Shown piece after piece: positions 51,761-60,632 of a stretch of 64,000 bases of DNA. Position 1 is the first letter of the stretch, and the number at the start of each line of letters is the position of its first letter. The position numbers were made by a program, and so were the translations under genes. The notes below the pieces were generated by a model. The model did not search any database and was not told where the DNA came from. It saw nothing but the letters and a program-made list of their open reading frames with translations. Source of the stretch: Lachnospiraceae bacterium (lineage in GTDB: Bacteria > Bacillota > Clostridia > Lachnospirales > Lachnospiraceae); assembly GCA_022768465.1 (NCBI GenBank), contig JALELZ010000021.1, forward strand, positions 49,065 through 113,064, read 5' to 3'.

Positions 51761-53050
51761 TTAAAACTTTGCTTCTGCTTTTGCTCTGTTTTCAGGCCAT
51801 ACAACAACCATTTCTCCATCCTGAACCTGTGCGAGGCAGTTGTAGAATGCATCCTCTCCTACTACCGGGGATATCTTTCCTTCTTCCCACTTGTAGCAGG
51901 TCTGAGTTATTGAGTCATCATATACCCACTTACCTGTAGCAATCTCTTCGGATCCAAACTTGTAAACAGTATCAGTGTCAAGTACGCCATACTCATCATA
52001 ACAAGCCTGAAGTGCTGCAAATGTCATCTTTGCACAATCGTATGCAACACCTTCACATGCAATTGAAGCATCATATCCGGCCTTTTCCTTAAACGCTTTT
52101 TCAAACTCAGCTCCGCGATCATCAACATAAACAGCCATCATATCGAGCACTCCCTCAGCGGCATCTCCGCAAAGTGACTGCCAATCTGCATTTTCATTAA
52201 GTGAATGACAAATAATCTGAGCATCAAGTCCTATCTCTTTTGCCTGCTTAAGAAATGCCGCTGCTGTTGCAGGAGTATTGATAGTTCCTCCTACCACATT
52301 TGCTCCAGATTCCTTGATCTTTGAGAGAATAGCATAGAAGTCTGTTGTTCCTGCCTGAAAATACTCATCATAGACTATGTCATAGCCAGCCTCTCCGAAA
52401 TATTTCTCAAAGTTGGATCCGATTGAATGTCCCCAGTCTGTATCCTCACCATATATTGCAATCTTCTTATCACCTGTAATGCTGCCATTCTCGAATGCCG
52501 CATCTATAATATCCCTATACTCCTCAGCGATAAAGTCAGTTGTAGGGAATGTCTTTGCAATATAATAGCTATAATACTCCGGATCAGCCTCATACTTTTC
52601 ATCTATAGCAACACCTGCGCCATAATTGAACAAATATGGAACTTTATATTTTGCAACTACATCCATTGAGGTCAGTGCAATCGTTGTAAACCAGCCCTGC
52701 ATACATACCTGCGCACCATCTTTAACTATTGACTGCTCAAGTGCAAGCGCTCCTTTTTCCGGATCATCTGTTAAATCTACATATATAGGCTTTATTGTGT
52801 AGTCCCCTATCTTGTAATCAATATCTTCAAGAGCCATTTCTGTTGCTGTCTGGAAACCTGCTCCGGCCTTTGCTCCTGTGCCTGTAAGATTACATCCTAC
52901 AGCTACTTTAAGCACCTTATCGCCTGAAGCTGCCTCTGCGCCTGATGAAGATTCTGATCCGCTTCCATTAGCTCCTGAATTTCCGCATCCTGTCATTACA
53001 ACTGACATTGTCATGAGTGCTGCCATTGCCAAGCTGATTGCCTTTTTCAT
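51761..53050 (-). CDS. livK: branched-chain amino-acid-type ABC substrate-binding lipoprotein
   Basis: A 429-residue periplasmic-binding-protein type 6 lipoprotein. Signal peptide with lipobox TGC (C22), a Ser/Gly linker, then the type I fold: AVGCNLTGTGAKAGAG, YLFNYGAGVAIDEKYE, IAIYGEDTDWGHSIG, and GTINTPATAAAF. The ligand may be a branched-chain or other amino acid, or another small acid; it cannot be read from sequence. Confidence 0.93.
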   Translation of the reverse strand: MKKAISLAMAALMTMSVVMTGCGNSGANGSGSESSSGAEAASGDKVLKVAVGCNLTGTGAKAGAGFQTATEMALEDIDYKIGDYTIKPIYVDLTDDPEKGALALEQSIVKDGAQVCMQGWFTTIALTSMDVVAKYKVPYLFNYGAGVAIDEKYEADPEYYSYYIAKTFPTTDFIAEEYRDIIDAAFENGSITGDKKIAIYGEDTDWGHSIGSNFEKYFGEAGYDIVYDEYFQAGTTDFYAILSKIKESGANVVGGTINTPATAAAFLKQAKEIGLDAQIICHSLNENADWQSLCGDAAEGVLDMMAVYVDDRGAEFEKAFKEKAGYDASIACEGVAYDCAKMTFAALQACYDEYGVLDTDTVYKFGSEEIATGKWVYDDSITQTCYKWEEGKISPVVGEDAFYNCLAQVQDGEMVVVWPENRAKAEAKF

Positions 53051-53083
53051 TAATGGTACCTCCTTTAAAGAATAAGATATTGA

Positions 53084-54058
53084 TTATTTATTTTTTTCCG
53101 CTTTAAATGATTTGATCTTTTCAGGGATTTTACAAAGTCCTCCAGGGAAATAAATCATTGAAACGATAAGTAATGCTCCATAGATTATGTATTTTATCTC
53201 CGCTAAGCTGTTCATCATTTCAAATATCGGCATAAGTATAAATGCGCAGAGCAATGATCCCCAGATACTTCCTCGGCCTCCAATGTAAGCAATAACAAGG
53301 ATCTGAACTACATTTTTTGTTCCGAGAACATTCGGTGACAGTACACCCACATAATGCCCGTAAAAACCTCCAACTATACCTGCTACAAAACATGATATGA
53401 CGAAATTGATCGTTCTGTATTTAAGAGGGCTGATTCCAATTGCCTTTGCTGCCTCTATATCCTGTCCAAGTGCTCTGAATGAAAGTCCGAATTTTGAATT
53501 AACAACTAGTTTCAAAACACAGAATGTCAGTATACAAATTACAAACATGGTGTAATAGTACGGTGCTGTTTTAGGTGTGGCAAAAAGTGACCTAACGTTA
53601 AGGCCCATTGCTCCTCTTGTTATATTAGGAACAGCAGCTATGATATTTTGCAAAACTATGCCGACAAACCATGCAAGCAGCGCTGCGAACATTGCATCCA
53701 TTTTCATTGTGAGCAAGGCTATCAAAAGTCCTAACACAGCGACTACAACTCCGCCTATAAGGATTCCTATCCATGGACTGATTCCAAAATACTTGTTGAG
53801 CAAGGCTGATAAATATGCTCCAAGTCCCATCAATCCTGCGTATCCCCAGTTTGCTACATTTATATATCCAACTGAGAAATCAAATCCCATCGCAAGCGTT
53901 CCCCAAAGCATGCAGGTTAATCCCAATTTTGTATAGTACTCGTTAGGTGAAACTAGTGGGAACAATGCCATTGCTGCAAACGCAGCAAGACTTATAGGTG
54001 AAAGTCCGATTTTAGAAAGGGGCTTAGATAATGTTTCATAGATTTTATTATCTTTCAT
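53084..54058 (-). CDS. livM: branched-chain amino-acid-type ABC permease LivM
   Basis: A 324-residue permease with about nine hydrophobic helices, the GYAGLMGLGAYLSALLN motif, the coupling segment FRALGQDIEAAKAIGISPLK, and GGRGSIWGSLL. It forms the heteromeric channel with LivH. Confidence 0.93.
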   Translation of the reverse strand: MKDNKIYETLSKPLSKIGLSPISLAAFAAMALFPLVSPNEYYTKLGLTCMLWGTLAMGFDFSVGYINVANWGYAGLMGLGAYLSALLNKYFGISPWIGILIGGVVVAVLGLLIALLTMKMDAMFAALLAWFVGIVLQNIIAAVPNITRGAMGLNVRSLFATPKTAPYYYTMFVICILTFCVLKLVVNSKFGLSFRALGQDIEAAKAIGISPLKYRTINFVISCFVAGIVGGFYGHYVGVLSPNVLGTKNVVQILVIAYIGGRGSIWGSLLCAFILMPIFEMMNSLAEIKYIIYGALLIVSMIYFPGGLCKIPEKIKSFKAEKNK

Positions 54059-54073
54059 CTTATTCCCTCCTTG

Positions 54074-54943
54074 TCAGACCTTCTGCTTGCGGCCAAACAA
54101 ACCGTTAGGCTTAAACAAAAGAATCATTATTATGACTATAAGTGAAACTACATTTTGCCAAGCAGCTCCAAAGAAATAAGTTGCAAATACTTCTATAAGT
54201 CCAACCATAAAGCCGCCTACAGCAACTGCACTTAAATTTCCAACTCCAACCAGAATAACTGTAAACCATGCTGCGAGATTTGGGGCCGTTCCCATTGTCG
54301 GGTATGCAGGTGTTATAGATATAAGTGCTCCTCCGGCAAGTGCTGCAAGCATTGAACCCATTGCATATGTAAGTGTATGTATTCTCTTAATATCAACTCC
54401 CATAAGCATTGCTCCGACTTCATCATCAGCAACAGCTAATATTGAAATACCGGTACGTGTCTTTTTTAAGAAAAGCCAGAATGCTGCCAACGTGCACATT
54501 GCAATGGCAAATGCAACTAATCTATCGTAAGATATATTAATTGAACCCAACTTTATACTACCTTCCCAAAGCTGAGTTACTCCGAAATAATTAGCAGTAA
54601 ATAAGTACTGCGCAAGATTTTGTATTATAAGCTGAATTCCTGCACCTATCATAAATGCATTTGTTACCCAATCTCCGGTGTTTCGTTTTCTAAGCGGAGC
54701 AAAGGTGATCTTTTCGATCACCGCTCCGAAAACAAATCCGATCAGGGCTGCAAAGATGATTGCTATTACAGGCGATACACCAAACAGTGTAAGGGCGAAA
54801 TACGCTGCATATGCACCAATTAGATAATATTCTCCGTGTGCAAAGTTCGGTATGCCCATTACTCCGTATACCAGTGCAAGACCCAGTGCTATTAATACAT
54901 ACATTCCACCTCTGAGTATGCCGCTGATAAGAATGTTAATCAT
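54074..54943 (-). CDS. livH: branched-chain amino-acid-type ABC permease LivH
   Basis: A 289-residue permease: GILRGGMYVLIALGLALVYG and GIPNFAHGEYYLIGAYAAYF at the N-terminus, the coupling segment ADDEVGAMLMGVDIKRIHTL, and a C-terminal FKPNGLFG typical of LivH. It lies 15 bp after the HAD gene. Confidence 0.94.
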   Translation of the reverse strand: MINILISGILRGGMYVLIALGLALVYGVMGIPNFAHGEYYLIGAYAAYFALTLFGVSPVIAIIFAALIGFVFGAVIEKITFAPLRKRNTGDWVTNAFMIGAGIQLIIQNLAQYLFTANYFGVTQLWEGSIKLGSINISYDRLVAFAIAMCTLAAFWLFLKKTRTGISILAVADDEVGAMLMGVDIKRIHTLTYAMGSMLAALAGGALISITPAYPTMGTAPNLAAWFTVILVGVGNLSAVAVGGFMVGLIEVFATYFFGAAWQNVVSLIVIIMILLFKPNGLFGRKQKV

Positions 54944-54958
54944 AATTCTCTATCCTTT

Positions 54959-55672
54959 TTAATAAACAATTCCGTTCTCTTCGTCCATTACCTTAAGACC
55001 TTTAAGATATGCTACATAGGTCTTAAGATCGCCTACACAAACGTCTTCCTGATCCATTGCATCTCTCACCATGTCGCCTCTGCGGATCCAAACCGTTGTA
55101 TATCCGAGTGCATTTCCTGGAACACAATCATATTTGAATCCAAATGCTGCATGGTGCATTTCATCTGCTGTACAGCCCATCACTTCCTGTGATTTAAGAA
55201 ATCCCGGATAATGTGGCTTATAGCATCCTACATCCTCTGCCGTCACAATAGCATCCATTACAATTCCTTCATGTCCAAAGGATTCTTTAATGATATCGTT
55301 ATCAACATTTGAAAGAGCACAAACCTTTATTCCCATTGCTCTTATTGCATCAATTCCTTCTTTTGCATCCGGAAAGGCTTTCATTTTTCCCATTGCATCA
55401 GCAAAGCTAAGAACATCTTCTTCTGAATAAGGAAATTTGTAGTACCATGCTGTTGTCTTAAAAGTATCCATAAGAACTTGTCTGAATGGTCGATAGTTGC
55501 GGATATATTCGAACTGAAGTTTTTCCCAGGCACTTTCTATCTCTACGGCAGATACATGAGTTATATTATACTTATCAAGAAAGTTCTGGTACCATTCAAT
55601 AGTACCGCCATCCCAATCAATGATTGTGCCGTAAATATCAAAGCTGATAGCCTTTGGAAGTAATCTTTTCAT
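54959..55672 (-). CDS. HAD-superfamily hydrolase, type II haloacid-dehalogenase-like
   Basis: A 237-residue HAD protein. Motif I is FDIYGTIIDW with the nucleophilic Asp and the Tyr seen in L-2-haloacid dehalogenases, motif II is ALSNVDND, motif III has YKPHYP, and motif IV is FGFKYDCVPGNALGYTTVW. It may be a dehalogenase-like or 2-hydroxyacid-related hydrolase; the class is set by the motifs, the reaction is not. It is the first gene of the Liv-type transporter operon, so its substrate probably arrives through that importer. Confidence 0.88.
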   Translation of the reverse strand: MKRLLPKAISFDIYGTIIDWDGGTIEWYQNFLDKYNITHVSAVEIESAWEKLQFEYIRNYRPFRQVLMDTFKTTAWYYKFPYSEEDVLSFADAMGKMKAFPDAKEGIDAIRAMGIKVCALSNVDNDIIKESFGHEGIVMDAIVTAEDVGCYKPHYPGFLKSQEVMGCTADEMHHAAFGFKYDCVPGNALGYTTVWIRRGDMVRDAMDQEDVCVGDLKTYVAYLKGLKVMDEENGIVY

Positions 55673-55714
55673 TGTCGTTGTCCTCCTATCTCATTCATGT
55701 TTTTTTGAACGTTT

Positions 55715-55754
55715 TTCACAAAGATATTCTTTATTTTTCGCTTTCTTTTGTGAA
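55715..55754 (-). promoter_or_regulatory. inverted repeat in the HAD operon leader
   Basis: Perfect 8-bp arms TTCACAAA (55715-55722) and TTTGTGAA (55747-55754), centre-to-centre 32 bp. Either a leader hairpin or paired operator halves. Confidence 0.5.
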
Positions 55755-55771
55755 TTTTACTTTATGGACTT

Positions 55772-55777
55772 ATTATA
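55772..55777 (-). promoter_or_regulatory. extended -10 for the HAD-Liv operon
   Basis: TATAAT on the minus strand preceded by TGT, about 100 bp upstream of the HAD start. No good -35, which fits activator dependence on the divergent LysR. Confidence 0.55.
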
Positions 55778-55875
55778 ACAAGTTGCATAAAATAAAAAAT
55801 GGACACTATTTCAATGTAAAGATTACTTTTTGTCATATTTGTTGTCTTCAGCTTGTATCCCAATAGGAGGCCATA

Positions 55876-56805
55876 ATGATTTCTCCGGTATTTTGTAAAA
55901 TTCTTGTAGAAGTTGCCTACAGCGGCAATATAACAGCTGCTGCCGAAAAGATGAATTACTCCCAGGGCGCTCTCAGCCATGCAATAAAGCGAACCGAGGA
56001 AGAAATCGGATTTAAAATATTCAAACGAAGCAAATATGGTGTGACCGTCACCACTGAAGGCATGGCTCTTATTCCTCTTGCAAAAAAAATTGTTGAGTAT
56101 AGTGATAAATTCGATGAAACCGTAGCATCATTGCAAGGTCTTGATTACGGTCACATAAAAATCGGTACTTATGCCACAATGTCCATGCAATTCTTACCGG
56201 AAGTATTAAAAAGATTCACTGAAGCCTACCCAGGTATTCAGGTCGAACTCATTGAAGGCTCCGCAAACGAAATTGCTACATGGCTTAATGAACAGTTTAT
56301 AGACATTGCTATTACCAGCATCAAAAAGAGCGATGCCTTTGAAAAACTTTATCTTTTTGACGAAGCTCTTTGGGCTCTGTTTCCGTTGGATATTAATCCT
56401 CCGCTTAACTCAGATGGATCCTTTAATATTTCAAACTTTGGAAATTATAATTTCATTACCCCTATGATGGATAAGCGTATTGATCCGGACATGCTTCCAG
56501 CTATAGAAGCAATCCCATCCAATATGCGCATGCATGTTTCATCCTGTGATTTTATCTCAATAATGTGTCTTATCCGCAGTCGACTCGGAATAAGCCTGCT
56601 ACCGTCATTAGTCTCAACAGATTACAAGGATAAACTGAATACATATTACACTAACCCTCAGTTTTACAGATCCATTGGCTTGGGCGTACGTAGTTTTGAT
56701 GAAAGCTCTATGGCTGCAAAAAAGTTTATTGAATATATAAAAACATATACAGATACCATTTTTATTCCTTCAAACATAGAAAACGGCGTTCGTATTCATA
56801 ATTAA
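55876..56805 (+). CDS. LysR family transcriptional regulator
   Basis: A 309-residue regulator: winged HTH at about 1-65 (GNITAAAEKMNYSQGALSHA, then GFKIFKRSKYGVTVTTEG) and a two-lobe effector domain (IKIGTYATMSMQFLPEVLKR onward). It diverges from the HAD-Liv operon with a 203-bp spacer, the usual LysR arrangement, so it probably controls that operon. ATG has a strong TAGGAGG site. Confidence 0.93.
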   Translation: MISPVFCKILVEVAYSGNITAAAEKMNYSQGALSHAIKRTEEEIGFKIFKRSKYGVTVTTEGMALIPLAKKIVEYSDKFDETVASLQGLDYGHIKIGTYATMSMQFLPEVLKRFTEAYPGIQVELIEGSANEIATWLNEQFIDIAITSIKKSDAFEKLYLFDEALWALFPLDINPPLNSDGSFNISNFGNYNFITPMMDKRIDPDMLPAIEAIPSNMRMHVSSCDFISIMCLIRSRLGISLLPSLVSTDYKDKLNTYYTNPQFYRSIGLGVRSFDESSMAAKKFIEYIKTYTDTIFIPSNIENGVRIHN

Positions 56806-56853
56806 TAAAATCCTTTTATTTAAAATTATCATTTAATTTATTTCTACAAAAAA

Positions 56854-56936
56854 CTGACACAAAATGATATAGGTTAAAACCATTCCACCCCCCCCCCAAA
56901 AAAAAAATGGTGGAGAGGCATATCATAATGTGTCAG
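56854..56936. repeat. long palindrome enclosing a C10-A10 tract, between convergent LysR genes
   Basis: Arms 56854-56870 and 56920-56936 match at 15 of 17 positions. Inside, CCATT/AATGG and CCACC/GGTGG pairs enclose ten C's (56888-56897) followed directly by ten A's (56898-56907). It may act as a bidirectional terminator; the homopolymers are slippage-prone. Confidence 0.75.
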
Positions 56937-56961
56937 GTCTATTAATATTTAAATATTTAAT

Positions 56962-57843
56962 CTAAACTATATTTGCGTCTTCTCTTATATATGGTTCTAT
57001 GAATTTTACAAATTCTCTTACCACAGGTGATGTATTCTGTAAGGACTTAATAAGGATTCCTTCTACTATATACTGTGGTGGATCTATTTGTCTGACCTCC
57101 AAATCATCTGTAGCCGCTACCGTTCCCAATTCATTTACTATGGTTATTCCCATATTTCGCCTTATCATTTCATATGCAGATGAGTTCTCAAATGTATATG
57201 AAATTATATTAGGTTCGAGCTTTATTCTTTTGAGCATATCACTTAAGTCTGTATCTCTCCCGTAGGCAGTCATAATAAATTTTTCATTTTGCATATCTTC
57301 TGCAGTCACGGCCTTTTTTTGTGACAAAGGGTTTTCTTTTGACATGATGCAAACCATATTGTCGCGTCTTAACGGGATCCAATCATATCCCGGCAATTTG
57401 GCACTGCATATACAGAAATCAACTTCTTTGCGGATCATCATCTGTTCAAGCTGCTCATTTGCACCCTCTGCTATGTTAATCACAACATTCGGATGTGACT
57501 GCATATATTTTTGCATTATATCAGGCAATATAAGCCTTCCTATACTTGGAAAAGTTCCTACTGTGATTTCTCCGCCTATATCTTTTCTTATTTGATTTGC
57601 AATCCTTTGCACAGCATCATCTGCATCAATCAATGCTTCCAGCGCCGGAATGCATTTTATTCCCGCGTGCGTAAGTGTTATCCCGGTCTGCGTTCTATTT
57701 ATAACATTGAACCCCAGCTCTTTTTCCACTGTATCAATAATATAACTGACACCGCTCGGAGTATATCCAAGCTCTGCACTGGTTGCAGACATACTGCCAA
57801 GCTGAATTGCCCTTAATAAAACTCTGCACTTTTCCGTATCCAT
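56962..57843 (-). CDS. LysR family transcriptional regulator
   Basis: A 293-residue regulator with an N-terminal HTH (SMSATSAELGYTPSGVSYI, then GFNVINRTQTGITLTHAG) and a C-terminal effector domain (EITVGTFPSIGRLILPDIMQ onward). The ATG at 57843 has an AAAGG site; one 36 bp upstream adds residues the family lacks. It diverges from the hotdog/oxidoreductase operon, which it probably controls. Confidence 0.92.
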   Translation of the reverse strand: MDTEKCRVLLRAIQLGSMSATSAELGYTPSGVSYIIDTVEKELGFNVINRTQTGITLTHAGIKCIPALEALIDADDAVQRIANQIRKDIGGEITVGTFPSIGRLILPDIMQKYMQSHPNVVINIAEGANEQLEQMMIRKEVDFCICSAKLPGYDWIPLRRDNMVCIMSKENPLSQKKAVTAEDMQNEKFIMTAYGRDTDLSDMLKRIKLEPNIISYTFENSSAYEMIRRNMGITIVNELGTVAATDDLEVRQIDPPQYIVEGILIKSLQNTSPVVREFVKFIEPYIREDANIV

Positions 57844-57918
57844 CTCAATTACCTTTAGGCCATAAATACATATTGTCATTTTTCATATAATTTCAAGGGT
57901 TTAATCTGATTTTATAGT

Positions 57919-57931
57919 GATATATTATATC
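57919..57931. promoter_or_regulatory. palindrome in the LysR/ammonia-lyase-like intergenic region
   Basis: GATATATTATATC, 76 bp upstream of the LysR start and 150 bp upstream of the divergent operon. It contains T-N11-A-like spacing and is a candidate LysR site. Confidence 0.45.
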
Positions 57932-58080
57932 GTTTTGTGATATTCGTCAATTGTGTTTTAAGATTTTCTCAAAGCTCTTTGTATTTATTCCCGATTTTCA
58001 AACCTACGGTATTATCCTATATTCAAAACATACCACAGCTAATGCTGTAAAACTTATTATTAAAATCGGGAGGTTTTATC

Positions 58081-58563
58081 ATGATTGGTAACAAGGTTAT
58101 TTTCAGAAAAATGATGACAGCAGAAAACGACGGACATTATCTCGGAAATCTTATCAATGGCGGAAGAATGCTTGATTACTTCGGCGATGTCGGAACAGAG
58201 CTCATGGTAAGAGCTACCGGTGATGGAAGTCTCTTTAGAGCTTACAAGGAGGTAAATTTCCTTGCCCCTATTCATGTCGGAGATTTCATGGAATACCATG
58301 GATGGATTGAGAAAAAAGGAAAAAGTTCTTTTGAGGTACATTTTGAATGTTACAAGATATTTACAATGACCGACGATTATAAGGTTAAATGTAACTTCAT
58401 GGATGCTATTCAGGGAGAGCCGGATCTCAAGCATTATAAGAGTGATGCTGCCATGGTTGCCTGTGATCCTCCACTGCTTTGCGGAAATGCAATCGGTATT
58501 ATGATAGTTCCGGTAGAATTCCAGCGTGAGCCTCTTGATCCAGCATTCAAAATAGAGCACTAA
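58081..58563 (+). CDS. hotdog-fold beta-alanyl-CoA ammonia-lyase-like protein
   Basis: A 160-residue single-hotdog enzyme. The run of motifs HYLGNLINGGRMLDYFGDVG, TELMVRATGDGSLF, FLAPIHVGDFMEYHGWIEKK and the C-terminal CDPPLLCGNA is the pattern I know from the Clostridium propionicum beta-alanyl-CoA ammonia-lyase and the related 3-aminobutyryl-CoA lyase of lysine fermentation. Those release ammonia from a 3-aminoacyl-CoA to give the enoyl-CoA. A thioesterase role is the alternative. It opens the operon with the ferredoxin-dependent oxidoreductase, with a good GGGAGG site. Confidence 0.8.
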   Translation: MIGNKVIFRKMMTAENDGHYLGNLINGGRMLDYFGDVGTELMVRATGDGSLFRAYKEVNFLAPIHVGDFMEYHGWIEKKGKSSFEVHFECYKIFTMTDDYKVKCNFMDAIQGEPDLKHYKSDAAMVACDPPLLCGNAIGIMIVPVEFQREPLDPAFKIEH

Positions 58564-58603
58564 AGCATTATACAACTGTATATATTTTTTAAAGGATATA
58601 GAA

Positions 58604-58807
58604 ATGGGAATTGTAAATATAGATTTTGAAAGATGCAAAGAATGCGGCTATTGTATTGGCTTCTGTCCGAAGCATGTTCTTACAAAGGGCACTGCTGTAA
58701 ATAAACGCGGTTACTTCCCTCCGGTTGTAGGAGAAGGCTGCATAGGCTGCGGAACATGTGCAAGAATGTGTCCTGACGCTGCCATCTCTGTTTATAAGGA
58801 GGATTGA
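58604..58807 (+). CDS. 2-oxoacid:ferredoxin oxidoreductase delta subunit (2[4Fe-4S] ferredoxin-like)
   Basis: A 67-residue polyferredoxin subunit with two CxxCxxCxxxCP motifs: CKECGYCIGFCP and CIGCGTCARMCP. It carries electrons between the TPP subunit and external ferredoxin. The start is 40 bp after the ammonia-lyase-like gene. Confidence 0.93.
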   Translation: MGIVNIDFERCKECGYCIGFCPKHVLTKGTAVNKRGYFPPVVGEGCIGCGTCARMCPDAAISVYKED

Positions 58808-58816
58808 CAAGCTACT

Positions 58817-59887
58817 ATGAGTGAAAAAGTTTTTATGCAGGGTAATATGGCCATGGCAGAATCCGCCATCCGTGCAGGCTGCAAATTATTTTTCGGATAT
58901 CCAATAACTCCATCCAGTGAGGTTGCTGAATACTTTGCAAACGCTATGGCTACCAGACCTGAGGAAAATATTACTTTTATTCAGGCTGAGACTGAAGTTT
59001 CCGCTTTTAACATGATAGCCGGTGCTGTCGCTGCAGGTCACAGAGCAATGACTGCAACCTCCGGACCTGGTTTTTCTCTTGGTCAGGAAGCTATGTCGTT
59101 TATGAGCTGTGCTGATCTCCCAGCAGTCATTTTAGATATAATGAGACCCGGCCCTGGTGACGGAGATATCATGGCTGGTCAGGCTGACTATTATCAGCTG
59201 ACAAGAGGCGGCGGACATGGTGATTACAGAAATATCATCCTTGCTCCTTATACTGTTGATGAAGGCTGTCGACTCATGCAGCTGGCATTTGATCTGGCAG
59301 AAAAATATCATAATCCTGTAGTTGTTGCATCTGACGGTAATCTCGCAAAATTACGTGAATCTGTTGAATTGCCGGGCCGTACACATGTTCCATCTCCGGA
59401 AGAACAGTATAACGTTCTCTCAGGCTATGATCCTAATGAGCGTGATAAACATGTTTTCCTTACCGGAATGAACGGTGTAGCCGAAGTGATAGAGTTCAAT
59501 GAGCGCCTTCAGAAAAAGTTTAAGGCTATAACAGAAAATGAAGTTCGTTATGAGCGTTACAACTGTGAAGATGCTGATATTGTACTCGTAGCTTACGGTT
59601 CACTTGCAAGAGTATGTATTTCGGCTATGAAACAAGCTCGTGCAGAAGGTATAAAGGTAGGAATGATTAGACCTATAACACTTTGGCCATTCCCTGAACA
59701 GGCATTTGCAGATCTTGATGGAAAGAAATTCCTCTGCTGTGAGCTTTCAGCCGGACAGATGATAGATGATGTAAAGCTTTCCATTGAGAATAAGCATGAT
59801 GTATATCTTTTCAGCAGATGGGGCAGTATTCTTCCTAGTCCAAAGGAAGTTCTTGCAGATATCCGCAAATTAAGTGAGGTAAAGTAA
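58817..59887 (+). CDS. vorB: 2-oxoacid:ferredoxin oxidoreductase alpha subunit, VorB-like
   Basis: A 356-residue subunit with the conserved GYPITPSSEVAEYFA at the N-terminus, the ATSGPGFSLGQEAMSFM and RPGPGDGDIMAGQADYY blocks, and the C-terminal MIRPITLWPFPEQAF. It most resembles branched-chain 2-oxoacid (VOR) enzymes, although 2-oxoglutarate-type relatives are similar. Its end overlaps the binding site of the beta-subunit gene. Confidence 0.92.
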   Translation: MSEKVFMQGNMAMAESAIRAGCKLFFGYPITPSSEVAEYFANAMATRPEENITFIQAETEVSAFNMIAGAVAAGHRAMTATSGPGFSLGQEAMSFMSCADLPAVILDIMRPGPGDGDIMAGQADYYQLTRGGGHGDYRNIILAPYTVDEGCRLMQLAFDLAEKYHNPVVVASDGNLAKLRESVELPGRTHVPSPEEQYNVLSGYDPNERDKHVFLTGMNGVAEVIEFNERLQKKFKAITENEVRYERYNCEDADIVLVAYGSLARVCISAMKQARAEGIKVGMIRPITLWPFPEQAFADLDGKKFLCCELSAGQMIDDVKLSIENKHDVYLFSRWGSILPSPKEVLADIRKLSEVK

Positions 59888-60628
59888 GTGAAAACAGTAT
59901 ACGAAAGACCTAAGGTTTTTACAGACGCAATCACCACTTACTGCGGTGGATGCGGACACGGAATCGTTAATAAGCTCATAGCTGAGCTCATAGATGAAAT
60001 GGGGCTTCAGAAAAACGGTATAATAGTCTGGCCAATTGGTTGCTCATGTCTTGCCGATAAATTCTATAAAATGGATCAGATAATGGCTCTTCATGGACGT
60101 GCCCCTGCAACAGCCACCGGCATTAAGAGAGCTGAACCTGATAAATTTGTATTGGTTTATCAAGGTGATGGAGACATGGTTTCGGAAGGCATGGCCGAAA
60201 TAATGCATGCAGCCATTCGTGGTGAGAAATTCTCAGTTATTTTCATCAATAATGCCATCTATGGTATGACTGGCGGACAGGTTGCTACAACTACTCTTAT
60301 GGGTCAGCATGCCTCTACTGCTCCTTTAGGCCGTCAAGCTGTAAATACCGGATATCCGATAAACATGGCAGAAACGTTAGCAACTTTAAAGGGAGTTTGC
60401 TATTCAGAGAGGGTAACTCTTACTTCTCCGGGAAATATTGCAAAAACAAAGAAAGCAATTAAGAAGGCTTTTGATCTACAGTTAAGCGGCAAGGGTATGT
60501 CATTTATTGAAGTTCTTTCTCCTTGTCCTACCAACTGGGGCATGCAGCCAATGAAGGCTCTTGAATGGATAGATAACGAAATGGTAAAGCAGTATCCGCT
60601 CGGTGTATTCAAGGATGAGGAGGAATGA
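59888..60628 (+). CDS. 2-oxoacid:ferredoxin oxidoreductase beta subunit, TPP-binding
   Basis: A 246-residue TPP subunit: CGGCGHGIVNK, WPIGCSCLADKFY, the diphosphate-binding VYQGDGDMVSEGMAE, and FINNAIYGMTGGQ. It starts with GTG directly after the alpha stop, using a GAGGTAAAG site inside the alpha gene. It carries out the decarboxylation of the 2-oxoacid. Confidence 0.93.
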   Translation: MKTVYERPKVFTDAITTYCGGCGHGIVNKLIAELIDEMGLQKNGIIVWPIGCSCLADKFYKMDQIMALHGRAPATATGIKRAEPDKFVLVYQGDGDMVSEGMAEIMHAAIRGEKFSVIFINNAIYGMTGGQVATTTLMGQHASTAPLGRQAVNTGYPINMAETLATLKGVCYSERVTLTSPGNIAKTKKAIKKAFDLQLSGKGMSFIEVLSPCPTNWGMQPMKALEWIDNEMVKQYPLGVFKDEEE

Positions 60629-60632
60629 TTTT

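Noticed and set aside
58060..58638. A 192-codon minus-strand frame opposite the ammonia-lyase-like gene
   Set aside because: The plus strand encodes a recognised enzyme; the minus frame has no start signal or motif.
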